A stretch of DNA of 64,000 nucleotides, taken from Nitrospirillum amazonense (GTDB lineage: Bacteria; Pseudomonadota; Alphaproteobacteria; Azospirillales; Azospirillaceae). Below the pieces are notes generated by a model. It was not told the DNA's origin and did not search any database. It was given only the letters and a program-made list of their open reading frames with translations. The stretch lies in NCBI RefSeq assembly GCF_007828045.1, contig NZ_VITN01000023.1, positions 38,767 through 102,766 of the forward strand, read 5' to 3'. Position numbers and translations under genes: made by a program. Below are positions 8,522-17,798 of this stretch, piece by piece. Each line of letters opens with the position of its first letter. Position 1 is the stretch's first letter.

Positions 8522-8531
8522 GTCCAAAAAT
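8522..8531 (+). promoter_or_regulatory. Third GTCCAAAAAT motif, upstream of the second SDR
   Basis: The same ten bases found twice in the tetR-SDR spacer recur here, 33 bp before the second SDR start. This suggests a second operator of the same regulator inside the cassette, or an internal promoter. Confidence 0.45.
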
Positions 8532-8564
8532 CCACAGGCGCAATGGCGTCCCAGGAGAATGTGA

Positions 8565-9311
8565 ATGGTACGGCATCAAGATAAGAAAGTGGTGATCCTC
8601 GGCGGCACCAGCGGCATGGGTCTCGCGACCGCAAAGATGCTCCTCGCTGAAGGCGCACGCGTTCTGGTGACAGGCCGCTCGCAAGCCGGGCTAGACTCAG
8701 CGAAGCAGGAGCTTGGGACTGACGCCCTTGTGGTTTCGAGCGACGCGCGATCGTTGACCGATATCGACGCCCTCGTCGCCCTGGTGAAGGCCGAGTTCGA
8801 CACCATCGACCTGCTTTTCGTGAACGCGGGGTTCAGCACCCCAGCGCCACTCGCGAACGTCACCGAGGCCATCTACGACGAGATGTTCAACCTCAACGCC
8901 AAGGGGCCGTTCTTCGCGGTCCAGAAGTTCGCGCCGCTCATCAACCGAGGCGGCTCCGTCGTCCTCACGACCTCGGTCGCCAACGTCAAGGGCCTGCCCG
9001 GGCAGGCCACTTATGGCGCCGCCAAAGCGGCGCTGCGATCCTTGGCTCGGACGCTCGCGACCGAGCTGCTTCCCCAGGACATCCGCGTCAATGCCGTGTC
9101 GCCCGGTCCCATCGCCACGCCGATCCTCGACAAGGTGTTTCCCGATAAGAACATGGCCGCCCAGGTCCGGGAGAAGACGATCGGCATGATCCCGATGAAG
9201 CGTTTCGGGACCTCGGAAGAGATCGCGAAAGCCGTCCTCTTCCTCGCATTCGACGCGACCTTCACGACCGGTCTTGAGATTCCGGTCGATGGCGGCTGGT
9301 CGCAACTCTGA
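8565..9311 (+). CDS. Classical SDR family oxidoreductase
   Basis: A 248-residue classical SDR. GGTSGMG cofactor motif at about residues 14-20, LFVNAG near residue 86, catalytic Ser in TTSVANVKG, 13 residues before the Tyr of YGAAK, and the family C-terminus GLEIPVDGGWSQL. An AGGAG ribosome site lies 8 bp before the ATG. Probably tetrameric and NAD(P)H-dependent; substrate unknown. Second gene of the cassette; the cupin gene follows 13 bp later. Confidence 0.9.
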   Translation: MVRHQDKKVVILGGTSGMGLATAKMLLAEGARVLVTGRSQAGLDSAKQELGTDALVVSSDARSLTDIDALVALVKAEFDTIDLLFVNAGFSTPAPLANVTEAIYDEMFNLNAKGPFFAVQKFAPLINRGGSVVLTTSVANVKGLPGQATYGAAKAALRSLARTLATELLPQDIRVNAVSPGPIATPILDKVFPDKNMAAQVREKTIGMIPMKRFGTSEEIAKAVLFLAFDATFTTGLEIPVDGGWSQL

Positions 9312-9324
9312 GGGGGCGCGTGAA

Positions 9325-9855
9325 ATGAAGATGCGACGAATTGTGAGCGCCGAGACCAAGGCTGGTGTCGTCATGCAAGTGGACGATCTTCTCGACACCG
9401 AAACCGCCGATCGGGTCACGAATATCTGGGGCTTCGACAAGATTCTCGAGCTGCCCCTTACGCCTGAGCAAGTTCTCGGTGAATACAAGCGGCTTGGGAT
9501 CTTCGGGCCAAAGGATTCAGTCCGCGTCGATCTCCAGATCGTTCCCCCTGAGAAAGCGGGCGAGACGGATCTCGGGGCCTTGATGGCCAAGATTGATTTC
9601 GGCACCGGCGGAGGTATGACCCCAAGCGAACTCGGCGGTGCGATGCACCGGACCGACACCGTCGACCTCGCGGTGGTGCTCAAGGGCGAAGTGGATATCG
9701 CCTATCCGGGAGAAGACGGCGAAGTGCACTCAGTCACGGCCAAGGAGGGCGACTTCTTCGTTCAGAATGGAGCCTTCCACGAATTCCACAACCGGTCGGA
9801 CGCCCCGTGCGTGATCCTCATGTTCGTTTTCGGGGCCGAGAGGCAGGCAACCTGA
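9325..9855 (+). CDS. Cupin-domain protein
   Basis: 176 residues from the ATG at 9325 (AGGGGGCG ribosome site). The C-terminal half is a single cupin barrel: MHRTDTVDLAVVLKGEVDI (His and the first motif), GDFFVQNGAFHEFHNRSDAPC (second motif with a His pair) and VILMFVFGAE. The N-terminal 80 residues resemble those of cupin proteins found beside short-chain dehydrogenases, with no catalytic motif I can name. It could be a metal-dependent isomerase/dioxygenase or a ligand-binding protein. It lies 13 bp after the SDR, clearly in the same transcript. Confidence 0.85.
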   Translation: MKMRRIVSAETKAGVVMQVDDLLDTETADRVTNIWGFDKILELPLTPEQVLGEYKRLGIFGPKDSVRVDLQIVPPEKAGETDLGALMAKIDFGTGGGMTPSELGGAMHRTDTVDLAVVLKGEVDIAYPGEDGEVHSVTAKEGDFFVQNGAFHEFHNRSDAPCVILMFVFGAERQAT

Positions 9856-9866
9856 GCGGCAACGAT

Positions 9867-10667
9867 ATGAATGTTCCTGTTATTGTCATCGACGGCGTGA
9901 CGAAGCTTCCTCCTGAAGCTAACGGCGGCGTCGTCCTTGGCGGGTCGAACGCCACGGCATACGCGGCGTATTTCTCGGCAAAGGCTGGCGCTCGCGCTGC
10001 TATTCATCATGACTGCGGCATTGGTCGGGATGAGGCGGGCGTCAGAGGCCTGCCCTGGGCGGACCAACATGGCATGGCCATGGCCGCCGTCGCAGCCGCC
10101 AGCGCCCGGGTCGGCGACGCCGCAGACATGCTCAAGCGTGGAATCATCAGTCGCGCCAACAAACTTGCGGCTGCGTCTGGTGTCGAGAACGGGCAGACCG
10201 TCGCGCAAGCCGTGGAACGTCTGAAATCCGCGCCTTGGCCCCACGACACAAACATGGAGGCGCCGATTGAGCGACGGACCTTTATCCACGGCGTCCTCTG
10301 CATAGGCTCCATCTCGCTCGGTACTCCGGAAGATGCAGGTCTGGTCGTTGCGAGCGGCAGTCATGGCGGCGCAACGGCCGCGCCAATGACGAGTGCGTTC
10401 AGGCCACGTCTCGTCTTTTTCAGTGACGCCGGTTTCGGCGCCGATCGCGCGGGCGTCGCCAGCCTTCCCATTCTCGATTCCGATGGGATCGCCGCCGCGA
10501 CGGTCTCCGCAGAGTCGGCGTGTATCGGCGACGGGGAGTCGACACTGACGCAGGGCGTTATCTCGGCCGTGAATGAAACGGCGCACCGATTGGGCATCAG
10601 GGTCGGGGAGAAGGCCCTGAGCGCAGCGCGCACCGTGGCGGAGAGACCAACTCTGCACCCAAAATAA
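9867..10667 (+). CDS. Internally duplicated protein of unknown function
   Basis: 266 residues from the ATG at 9867, 11 bp after the cupin gene. I do not recognise a named family. The protein is two copies of one module. Residues 21-120 and 158-260 share the order G-G-S, a run of Ala with a basic residue, D-x-G-x-G-x-D-x-A-G-V, LP, G-[MI]-A-x-A-x-V, S-A, G-D, G-[IV]-I-S-x-x-N and a final A-x-E-R. Compare GIGRDEAGV with GFGADRAGV, and RGIISRANKLA with QGVISAVNETA. No signal peptide or membrane helix is visible. An enzyme or sugar/acid-binding role in the SDR pathway is possible but unproven. Confidence 0.75.
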   Translation: MNVPVIVIDGVTKLPPEANGGVVLGGSNATAYAAYFSAKAGARAAIHHDCGIGRDEAGVRGLPWADQHGMAMAAVAAASARVGDAADMLKRGIISRANKLAAASGVENGQTVAQAVERLKSAPWPHDTNMEAPIERRTFIHGVLCIGSISLGTPEDAGLVVASGSHGGATAAPMTSAFRPRLVFFSDAGFGADRAGVASLPILDSDGIAAATVSAESACIGDGESTLTQGVISAVNETAHRLGIRVGEKALSAARTVAERPTLHPK

Positions 10668-10677
10668 AGGAAACAGA

Positions 10678-11424
10678 ATGTTGCTGTTGAAAAACAAGAT
10701 AGCTGTCGTCACGGGCGGCACCAGCGGCATCGGTCTCGCGACCGCCCAACGGTTCGTTGAGCAGGGCGCCTATGTGTTCATCGCCGGGCGACGGCAGGAC
10801 AAGATCGACAAGGCTGTCGCCGAGATCGGCGACAACGTCACCGGCGTAAAGACCGACATCGCCAAGCTTGATGATCTCGACCGTCTCTACGAGACCGTCG
10901 CGGAAAAGGGAAAGATCGACGTGCTTTTCGCGGGCGCGGCCTTCGTCGAAAAGACGATGACCGCCACTGCGACGCCCGAGCACTTCGACAAGACCTTCAA
11001 CACCAATGCCCGCGGCACCTATTTCACCGTCCAGAAAGCGCTGCCTTACCTGAATGACGGTGCTTCGATCATCCTCGTGGCGGCGGCCGGGAAGAATAAA
11101 GGCTTCCCGGGCCGCAGCGCCTACAGCGCGACCAAGGCCGCGATCCGGTCATTCGCGCGGACCTGGACCAGCGAACTCAAGCATCGGGGGATCAGGACGA
11201 ACGTGTTGAGCCCCGGCGCGGTCGACACGCCCATGTTTGACAGTCAGTTCCCCGCCGGGGAGGGCGCGGCCGAAGCCAGAAAGCAGATCGTCGCGATGAC
11301 GCCATTGGGGCGCCTGGCGTACCCCGATGAGATCGCCTGCGCGGCTTTGTTCCTCGCCTCAGACCTCAGCAGCTACGTCGCCGGCATCGACCTTCCTGTC
11401 GATGGCGGCCTGACGGCTGTCTAG
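10678..11424 (+). CDS. SDR-like protein lacking the catalytic serine
   Basis: 248 residues with an intact cofactor site (GGTSGIG) and YSATK, ending in the usual LPVDGGLTAV. The position that normally carries the catalytic Ser, 13 residues before the Tyr, is Ala (ILVAAAGKNKG), and the NAG motif is replaced by FAGAAF. The structural Asn in NTNARG remains. It may be a weak or non-catalytic partner of the other two SDRs, or act on an unusual substrate. AAAGGAAA ribosome site; 10 bp after the duplicated protein, so last gene of the cassette. Confidence 0.88.
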   Translation: MLLLKNKIAVVTGGTSGIGLATAQRFVEQGAYVFIAGRRQDKIDKAVAEIGDNVTGVKTDIAKLDDLDRLYETVAEKGKIDVLFAGAAFVEKTMTATATPEHFDKTFNTNARGTYFTVQKALPYLNDGASIILVAAAGKNKGFPGRSAYSATKAAIRSFARTWTSELKHRGIRTNVLSPGAVDTPMFDSQFPAGEGAAEARKQIVAMTPLGRLAYPDEIACAALFLASDLSSYVAGIDLPVDGGLTAV

Positions 11425-11452
11425 CCCGAAGGATTTAGCGCCGCACCCAACG

Positions 11453-12307
11453 TCATTCCCCGAGGAGCCTCTGATGACGCACACAGCAATGGAGTGCGCC
11501 CCTTGGGGTGGACACCGCTGGTATAAAAGATTGACGGTAACGTCGGGCCTCGCCATTTTTCGAGCCTTCCCCGCCCAGGCCACGGATCGTCATCACCCGT
11601 CTATCCAAGTCGATGTCCCGCCATCCGAGCGAGCACAGTTCGCCTTGGCGCGCCGCCGTCTCGATAGCCAACCGAGTTAAAGGAACCACCAGAGCCGCGT
11701 GGCGTCCTGCCGCAAGCGCCTTGAACAGCGTGTCCTCCTCGGCGGGACAGTCCTCCTGTCCCGCGATGATGCGGGCCGGCTGAAGGCGCCGGTCCCGCTT
11801 TCGATCGGCGCCCTTGGGACGGGCCGTAAGCTTGGAGGAGGCCACGTTGTCCACCACGTGGACGGACCACTCTGCCCGGGCGTGATTGATGATGGTGGCG
11901 ATCAGATTCAACCGCCTGACGATGGTGGCCGGGGCGTAGCCGTTGGCCGCCATCCGCTCACGGAAGGCCGCCACATCCCGGGAGGCGAGCATGGTCATGC
12001 GGAGCTGGCTGATCTGGTCATCCAGGATCACCGCCAGGTGACCTAACTCCTTGTCGCCACCGCGCTTGGTCGGAGTGATCTCCGCTTGGTACCGGCGAAT
12101 CAGATCGCCCAGAGTATTACGCTCCGCATCGGCGCGATCGACGAACACGCCGCGAGACAGCTCCGATTCCATGTCGGCCGCCCAGCGCTTCGCGTCGGTC
12201 CTGGTCTCAAAAGTCTTGGACTGCGCAGGGAAACCCACGCGCCGGATCTTGACCTGATAGCCGATGACCTGGCCTTCACGGTTCTTCCGGGGGGTGATCG
12301 TCGCCAT
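11453..12307 (-). pseudogene. Tyrosine site-specific integrase, C-terminally truncated
   Basis: Starts MATITPRKNREGQVIGYQV at 12307. It has the N-terminal arm-binding region, the core-binding helical domain (about residues 65-160) and the first catalytic Arg in AIETAARQGELCSLGWRDID. After KNGEAR (about position 11541) the sequence changes to an unrelated tail and stops at 11453. The later catalytic residues (Lys, HxxR, His, nucleophilic Tyr) are therefore missing and the protein cannot recombine DNA. It points away from, and begins 84 bp from, the 3' end of a tRNA-Glu gene, the classic position of an island integrase. The break point marks where the SDR cassette side was joined. Confidence 0.85.
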
Positions 12308-12390
12308 GGGACAGGGGGCCTCCGAGAAGGTGACCTCGGATCCACTTGTCCCAAATTGTCCCGCAAAATCCACCCAAGCCGCTGGAAGCG

Positions 12391-12466
<76 letters not shown>

Positions 12467-12514
12467 ATGAGGCGGATGGAGGGTAGTCCATCCTATCTGC
12501 GGCCATCCGGTGGA

Positions 12515-12590
<76 letters not shown>

Positions 12591-12723
12591 GGCGGGGTGG
12601 ATACATAATGATCCGGCCCCGATAAGGCAAGCGGATAAAAAGCCCCGCCCACCGGTTTTCGCGCATAGGGGGTCTGCCTGTTGGCGCGGCCGGATCGGGC
12701 GGGAAAACGGTGATGATTCCCGG

Positions 12724-14235
12724 TCAGCGGAAGCGTTCGATGGCGCGTTCCGCCTTCAGGATCAGGTCCAGCATGGGTTCGGTCTTGGGCATGGAGCGCA
12801 AGACCTTCTCCAGCGCCTGCAACTGGGCGGAGACGGCCTTGTTCTTGCCGCGCGCCCGCAGATATTCGAAACGGAAATTAATGGCCGTCTGGAAGGTGGC
12901 CTCCAAATCCGCCTCCTTTGCGCGGATAGACCGGTCGAAGCCTTCCTTTTCCGCCACCTTGCGGCAGGCGGTGAACAGGGTCGCGGCGGCCTGGGCCACC
13001 GACACCTCGTCATCCGTGGGGCTGTGGGCCATGTCAGGCACCAGCCGTACCTCCAGCTTCTCGCGCACTTCCCTCTGGGGCAGCACCAGGGCCGCGTCGC
13101 GAACCGCCACGCTGGCGAACTGGTCGGCCGCCTGGGCCACCTTCTGCCGGGCCTCGACCATCATGGTCTCCCATCCGGCGTTGCCGAACTCCCTCACCTC
13201 TTCCGCCATGCCCTGCACCATGGCACCGGCGTCGGAGATGAGGCGGGCGCAAGTCATCAGCCAGACCCGCCGGGTCATGCCGCGATCGCCCGCCGCCGTG
13301 CGCCCGATCTCCGCCAAGGTGCGGGTAAGGTCGCCGAACAGCTTGGCCGGAATCATCTGCAGGCCGGCGTTGTCGCCGCCGGCCCGCAGCAGATCGGCCG
13401 ACAGGAGGCGCACCAGGCGCAGCGACTGCCACGGCTGGGCCAGCAGGCGCAACAGGCCGTGGAAGTAATAGTCCACCACCTCGCGGTCGGCGGCGTGCAG
13501 GTGTATGTAGCCGTTCTTGGCGATGACCGTGCCCTGGGGGTTGAAGTCGTGCACCCGGCCGTCCGCCGTGCGGGGGCACACCGCCCGGATCTGGTCGAAC
13601 CAGGGGGTCAGCAGCGGATCCAGCCCCAGGATGCGCGCGATCTCCGCCGTGTCCTCGAACGCACGCTCGCTGCCCAGCAACACCTCCACCTCGCGCTTGC
13701 GCACGGCGGACTGCGCCGCCTCCGCCAACAGGATGGTGGTGGCCTCCGCCGCGATGCTGCGGCCGAACTGGACGACGGCGTCGATCTCGTCCTGTCGTTC
13801 CGACGCCACGGCGTTGCGATACTCCGCCGTGGCCGCCGCCAGGCGCGGGCGATAGGGGGACCCCATGAGCAGGCGCCACCAAGGCGCCAGGCTGGACCGG
13901 GCCACCACCGCGCGGCGCACCCCGCCCACGGAGTCGGCGTCGATCAGGTAGGGTTCCAGGCAGACGCACAGCGCCCGCTGGAAAGTGGGCACGCGCACGG
14001 GCCGCAGGCTGCGCAGCATGGGCCGCAGGCAGGTCAGAATCTGTTCGTCGGAGGCGGCCCCGGTCTCCGTCGCGCGAGCCTTCTCCACCGCTGCGGCCAC
14101 ACGGACCAGCGACCCCTCATCCAGGGTGCGGAAGTGGGTTTCCAGGCGGCTGAGCGTCGATTCCGGCGCCGCCGCGTCAGCCGGCGCTTCCGGCGCGGCC
14201 GCAACCACCCGTTTCGTTCCAGGCTGTCCCGACAT
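12724..14235 (-). CDS. Hypothetical protein, 503 residues
   Basis: Starts MSGQPGTKRVVAAAPEAPAD at 14235 with a strong ribosome site (GAGGGGG, 7 bp before the ATG). The first 35 residues are Ala/Pro-rich and disordered; the rest is Ala/Leu/Arg-rich and mostly helical. I see no signal peptide, transmembrane helix, nucleotide-binding motif or zinc site, and I do not recognise the family. Codon use matches the core genes around it. An open frame continues 468 nt upstream without a stop, but it has no ribosome site and poor protein character, so I did not extend the start. Confidence 0.8.
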   Translation of the reverse strand: MSGQPGTKRVVAAAPEAPADAAAPESTLSRLETHFRTLDEGSLVRVAAAVEKARATETGAASDEQILTCLRPMLRSLRPVRVPTFQRALCVCLEPYLIDADSVGGVRRAVVARSSLAPWWRLLMGSPYRPRLAAATAEYRNAVASERQDEIDAVVQFGRSIAAEATTILLAEAAQSAVRKREVEVLLGSERAFEDTAEIARILGLDPLLTPWFDQIRAVCPRTADGRVHDFNPQGTVIAKNGYIHLHAADREVVDYYFHGLLRLLAQPWQSLRLVRLLSADLLRAGGDNAGLQMIPAKLFGDLTRTLAEIGRTAAGDRGMTRRVWLMTCARLISDAGAMVQGMAEEVREFGNAGWETMMVEARQKVAQAADQFASVAVRDAALVLPQREVREKLEVRLVPDMAHSPTDDEVSVAQAAATLFTACRKVAEKEGFDRSIRAKEADLEATFQTAINFRFEYLRARGKNKAVSAQLQALEKVLRSMPKTEPMLDLILKAERAIERFR

Positions 14236-14849
14236 CAATACCCCCTCATCCCACCCGGATGTCCTCGTCGGCTGCCCGGGCGGAGCCTTGGAACTTTCCC
14301 GCGTTGTAATGATCGGCCCTTTAATTTTTATGGTCGCCGGACATTCGACAGCCCGCCGAGAGTAACGACAGGATGGAACGGCCTTTCGTGCGTAAGGATC
14401 GTTTAATGCAGCGCCGCTGTCAATCCAGTCGCGCCCATGACCGGAAAATGATGAACCCATGACAGCATCGTTGCCACCAAGCATAAACTGACACCGGCAG
14501 ACATCGCTACTTCCGATATGGCAGAATGAACCGGTCAATAATTTGACAGGCATTGGCAATGGAGAGGGAGCAATAGGCCCGCGATTCAGGGCGGCTGGAA
14601 AGATAGTTTTGGTTAAACCACCCCACACAACGGCATTTAGCCGTTGGCGCGGGGGATAAGCGCGACTGACACCTAGTGTCAACACCGTCACGTCAGGCGA
14701 CATACATCCGGTTGGAAGCGGAAAATACGCAAATCACCGCCACCGCAGCCACGGTGGGGTGGCGGTGACGACTTTCTTACTTTCGTACAGTGGCCAACGG
14801 CGCAAACGCGCCGCGCCGCCTTATCCGACCGGGATAAATGTCACCGGCT
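14236..14849. other. 614-bp intergenic region with a 15-bp palindrome
   Basis: No gene is visible. TGACACCTAGTGTCA at 14667-14681 is a perfect palindrome around a 3-bp centre, and several further TGACA half-sites occur between 14485 and 14545. These could be operator sites for the leftward hypothetical gene. The recJ terminator occupies 14734-14768. Confidence 0.4.
14734..14768 (-). terminator. Probable recJ terminator hairpin
   Basis: A perfect 11-bp stem (TCACCGCCACC / GGTGGCGGTGA) around a 13-nt loop, 82 bp past the recJ stop. On the minus strand it is followed by TTTGCGTATTTT, a broken U-tract. Confidence 0.55.
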
Positions 14850-16712
14850 TCACGATGCGCCCGGCAAAGCGACATCATCAATGGTCAGCTGCACGCCTTC
14901 CGCCCCGTTCCAGCGGTCGGCGCGCAGGGTGCCGGCCAGGTGCATGGGCCGGCCACCATGGTTCAGCAGGGCGGGCCCCAGATCCTCATCCATGGCGCGG
15001 AAGGCGATGGCCTTGAGGCGGGCGCCATCGGCCGAGGACAGGATGCAGCGCACATGGTTGCCGCCCACCACGTCGGCCCGCACGATGCGGGCGTCGGCCA
15101 CGGCCAGGCGCGGTTCGGAATTGCCGGTGCCGAAGGGGCCCAGGCGGGTGATGTGGCCCAGCAGGTCGGCGGAGGCGCCGCGCACCGACACCACGCCGTC
15201 CAGGTGCAGGGTGGGCACCAACGGGCCCTGCCCGGCTGTCTGCTGCGCAATACGGTCGGCCAGGAAGGCGCGCAGGTCGGCCAGCCTGTCCTCCGCCACG
15301 GTGAACCCCGCCGCCATGGCGTGGCCGCCGCCGGCCATCAGCAGGCCGGCCTGGCGGGCGGCGATGACGGCCGAGCCCAAGTCGATGCCCCGGACCGAGC
15401 GGCCCGAGGCCTTGCCGATGCCGCCCTCCAGCGCCACCACGCAGGCCGGCACGCCATAGCGCTCCTTGAGGCGGGAGGCGACGATGCCGATGACGCCCGG
15501 ATGCCAGCCCGCCCCCGCGATCACCAGCGCCCCGGCGCCGGCCCCAGGGCTGAGCAAGGCATCGGTGGCGGCCTGCGCCTCCACCAAGGCGATGGCCTCT
15601 TCCAGCACCAGGGCCTCGATGGCCCGGCGCTCGGCGTTCAGGGTGTGCAACTGGGCCGCCAGGTCGCGCGCCTCCACCGGGTCCTCGGTGGACAGCAGGC
15701 GGGTACCGAGGTCGGCGCGGCCCACCCGGCCGCCGGCATTGACGCGCGGCCCCAGAATGTAGCCGGCGTGGTAGGCGTCCATGCGTTCATTGATGCCGGC
15801 GACATCGGCCAGGGCCGCCAGACCCGGGTTGTTGCGGCGGCTCATCACCTTCAGGCCCTGCGCCACCAGGGCACGGTTCAGGCCCACCAGGGGCACCACG
15901 TCGCAAACGGTGCCCAACGCCACCAGGTCCAGCCAGCCCATGAGGTCAGGCTCCGCCCGGTTGGCGTACCAGCCGGTGGCGCGCAGGACCCGGTTGACCG
16001 CCACCACCAGCAGGAAGCTGACGCCCACCGCCGCCAGGGTGCCCAGGCGGTCGGTCACGGTCTCGTCGAGGCGGTTGGGGTTCACCACGGCGTGAGCCTG
16101 GGGCAGGGCCGGTTCCGCCTTGTGATGATCGACGACGATAACCTCCAGCCCGGCCTGCGCGGCGGCGGCCAGGGGCTCGAACGAGGTCACGCCGCAATCG
16201 ACCGTGATGACCAGGTCCACCCCCGCCTCGCGCAGGCGCAGCAGCGCCGGGGCGTTGGGGCCGTAGCCTTCATTGATGCGGTCGGGGATGTAGGCCTGGA
16301 TGTTGGCGCCAACGGCACGGAAGAAGCGCACCAGCAAGGCGGAGGAGGTGGCGCCATCGACGTCGTAGTCACCGAAGACGGCCAAGTGCCGGCCGCGCCG
16401 GACGGCATCGGCCAGATGCTCCGCCGCTGCCTGCATGTCCAGCAGGGCGTGCGGATCGGGCAGGAAGCGTTTCAGCGTGGGGCCCAGGAAATCCTCGGCC
16501 TGGTCCAGGTCGACGCCACGGGCCGCCAGGACCCGCCCCACCAGCTCCGGCAGGCCGCCGCGCTGGGCATGGGCCAGGGCCAGTCGCTCGTCATGCGGGC
16601 GGGCCAGCCAGCGCCGGCCGGTGGCGGACCGCGAGACCCCCAACAGGGGACGAGACTCGCCAGCCGGGATGTCCCCAGCCGGCGAGCCCACGAACGTTAT
16701 ATTATTCTGCAT
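14850..16712 (-). CDS. recJ: Single-stranded-DNA-specific exonuclease RecJ
   Basis: 620 residues. Carries the DHH-family motifs: GDYDVDGATSSALL, ITVDCGV, VVDHHKA and GTVCDVVPLVG, then the DHHA1 region with AGGGHAMAAGFTV and a C-terminal OB-like domain. RecJ degrades single-stranded DNA 5' to 3' in recombination and mismatch/base excision repair, using Mn/Mg held by the DHH aspartates and histidines. The ATG at 16712 (MQNNITFVG) was chosen; it overlaps the glpX 3' end by 11 bp, showing coupling. Last gene of the conserved aminotransferase-hom-glpX-recJ block. Confidence 0.96.
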   Translation of the reverse strand: MQNNITFVGSPAGDIPAGESRPLLGVSRSATGRRWLARPHDERLALAHAQRGGLPELVGRVLAARGVDLDQAEDFLGPTLKRFLPDPHALLDMQAAAEHLADAVRRGRHLAVFGDYDVDGATSSALLVRFFRAVGANIQAYIPDRINEGYGPNAPALLRLREAGVDLVITVDCGVTSFEPLAAAAQAGLEVIVVDHHKAEPALPQAHAVVNPNRLDETVTDRLGTLAAVGVSFLLVVAVNRVLRATGWYANRAEPDLMGWLDLVALGTVCDVVPLVGLNRALVAQGLKVMSRRNNPGLAALADVAGINERMDAYHAGYILGPRVNAGGRVGRADLGTRLLSTEDPVEARDLAAQLHTLNAERRAIEALVLEEAIALVEAQAATDALLSPGAGAGALVIAGAGWHPGVIGIVASRLKERYGVPACVVALEGGIGKASGRSVRGIDLGSAVIAARQAGLLMAGGGHAMAAGFTVAEDRLADLRAFLADRIAQQTAGQGPLVPTLHLDGVVSVRGASADLLGHITRLGPFGTGNSEPRLAVADARIVRADVVGGNHVRCILSSADGARLKAIAFRAMDEDLGPALLNHGGRPMHLAGTLRADRWNGAEGVQLTIDDVALPGAS

Positions 16713-17727
16713 CCGGAATGAATTTGGTCTTGGTGCGGAGATTGTGGTGCGCCTCAACATAGCGCACCGTGCCGCTCTTCGACCGCATAATCACCGAATG
16801 GGTGTACGCGCCGCCGGGGAAACGGCGCACGCCGCGCAGCATGGTGCCGGTGGTCACGCCGGTGGCGGCGAACATGACGTTGCCGCTGGCCAGATCCGTC
16901 AGCTCGTACTTGCGGTCCAGGTCGGTGACGCCCCAGCGCTTGGCGCGGGCGCGTTCGTCGTCGTTGCGGAACAGCAGGCGGCCCTGCATCTGGCCGCCGA
17001 TGCAGCGCAGGGCGGCGGCGGCCAACACGCCTTCCGGCGCGCCGCCGGAACCGACATAGAGGTCGATGCCGCTATCGGGCTGCGAGGTGGAGATGACGCC
17101 GGACACGTCGCCGTCGCCGATCAGCATGATGCGGGCGCCGGCGGCGCGCACGCGGGCGATCAGTTCGCGGTGGCGGGGGCGGTCCAGGATGCAGACCACC
17201 AGCTCCTCCACCGTGGCATGCTTGGCCAGGGCCAGGTTCTTCAGATTGGTCTCGATCTTCTCATCGATGTCGACCACGCCCTGGGGCAGGCCGGCGCCGA
17301 CGGCGATCTTATCCATGTAGACATCGGGGGCGTTCAGGAAGCCGCCCGATTCCGCCATGGCGATGACCGCCAGGGCGTTGGGGCCGCCGGTGGCGGTAAT
17401 GGTGGTGCCTTCCAGCGGATCGAGCGCGATGTCGATCTTGGGGCCGTGGCCGCTGCCCACCTTCTCACCGATGTACAGCATCGGCGCCTCGTCGCGCTCA
17501 CCCTCGCCGATCACCACGGTGCCGTCGATGGCCAGGCTGTTCAAGGCCTTGCGCATGGCGTCCACGGCGGCCTGGTCGGCGGCCTTCTCATCACCGCGGC
17601 CCATCAACAGCGACGCGGACAAGGCGGCCGCCTCGGTCACGCGCACCGCTTCCAGGGCCAGGTTGCGGTCCATCACCAGGCTGATGTCGCCCTTCGGATC
17701 GACGGGCGCCTCGATAGCCTTGCTCAT
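16702..17727 (-). CDS. glpX: Fructose-1,6-bisphosphatase class II (GlpX)
   Basis: 341 residues from MSKAIEAPVDPKGD (ATG 17727; an ATG two codons upstream is too close to the AGGGGA ribosome site). Signature segments VIGEGERDEAPMLYIGE and IALDPLEGTTITA form the metal and phosphate site, and SGGAPEGVLAAAAL lies near the C-terminal third. It hydrolyses fructose-1,6-bisphosphate to fructose-6-phosphate for gluconeogenesis or the Calvin cycle. Its position between hom and recJ is frequent in alphaproteobacteria. Confidence 0.96.
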   Translation of the reverse strand: MSKAIEAPVDPKGDISLVMDRNLALEAVRVTEAAALSASLLMGRGDEKAADQAAVDAMRKALNSLAIDGTVVIGEGERDEAPMLYIGEKVGSGHGPKIDIALDPLEGTTITATGGPNALAVIAMAESGGFLNAPDVYMDKIAVGAGLPQGVVDIDEKIETNLKNLALAKHATVEELVVCILDRPRHRELIARVRAAGARIMLIGDGDVSGVISTSQPDSGIDLYVGSGGAPEGVLAAAALRCIGGQMQGRLLFRNDDERARAKRWGVTDLDRKYELTDLASGNVMFAATGVTTGTMLRGVRRFPGGAYTHSVIMRSKSGTVRYVEAHHNLRTKTKFIPDAE

Positions 17728-17798
17728 AGTCATCTTCCCCTGAGTCTGTTTGCCGTCGGACCCCTTATTATAAGGACGGGGTCCGTGACGGTGGTGTG

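Noticed and set aside
14838..16721. Long open frame on the plus strand opposite recJ (over 600 codons)
   Set aside because: Antisense shadow of recJ caused by high GC; Gly/Gln/Arg/His-rich composition without domains, while the minus-strand frame has clear RecJ motifs.
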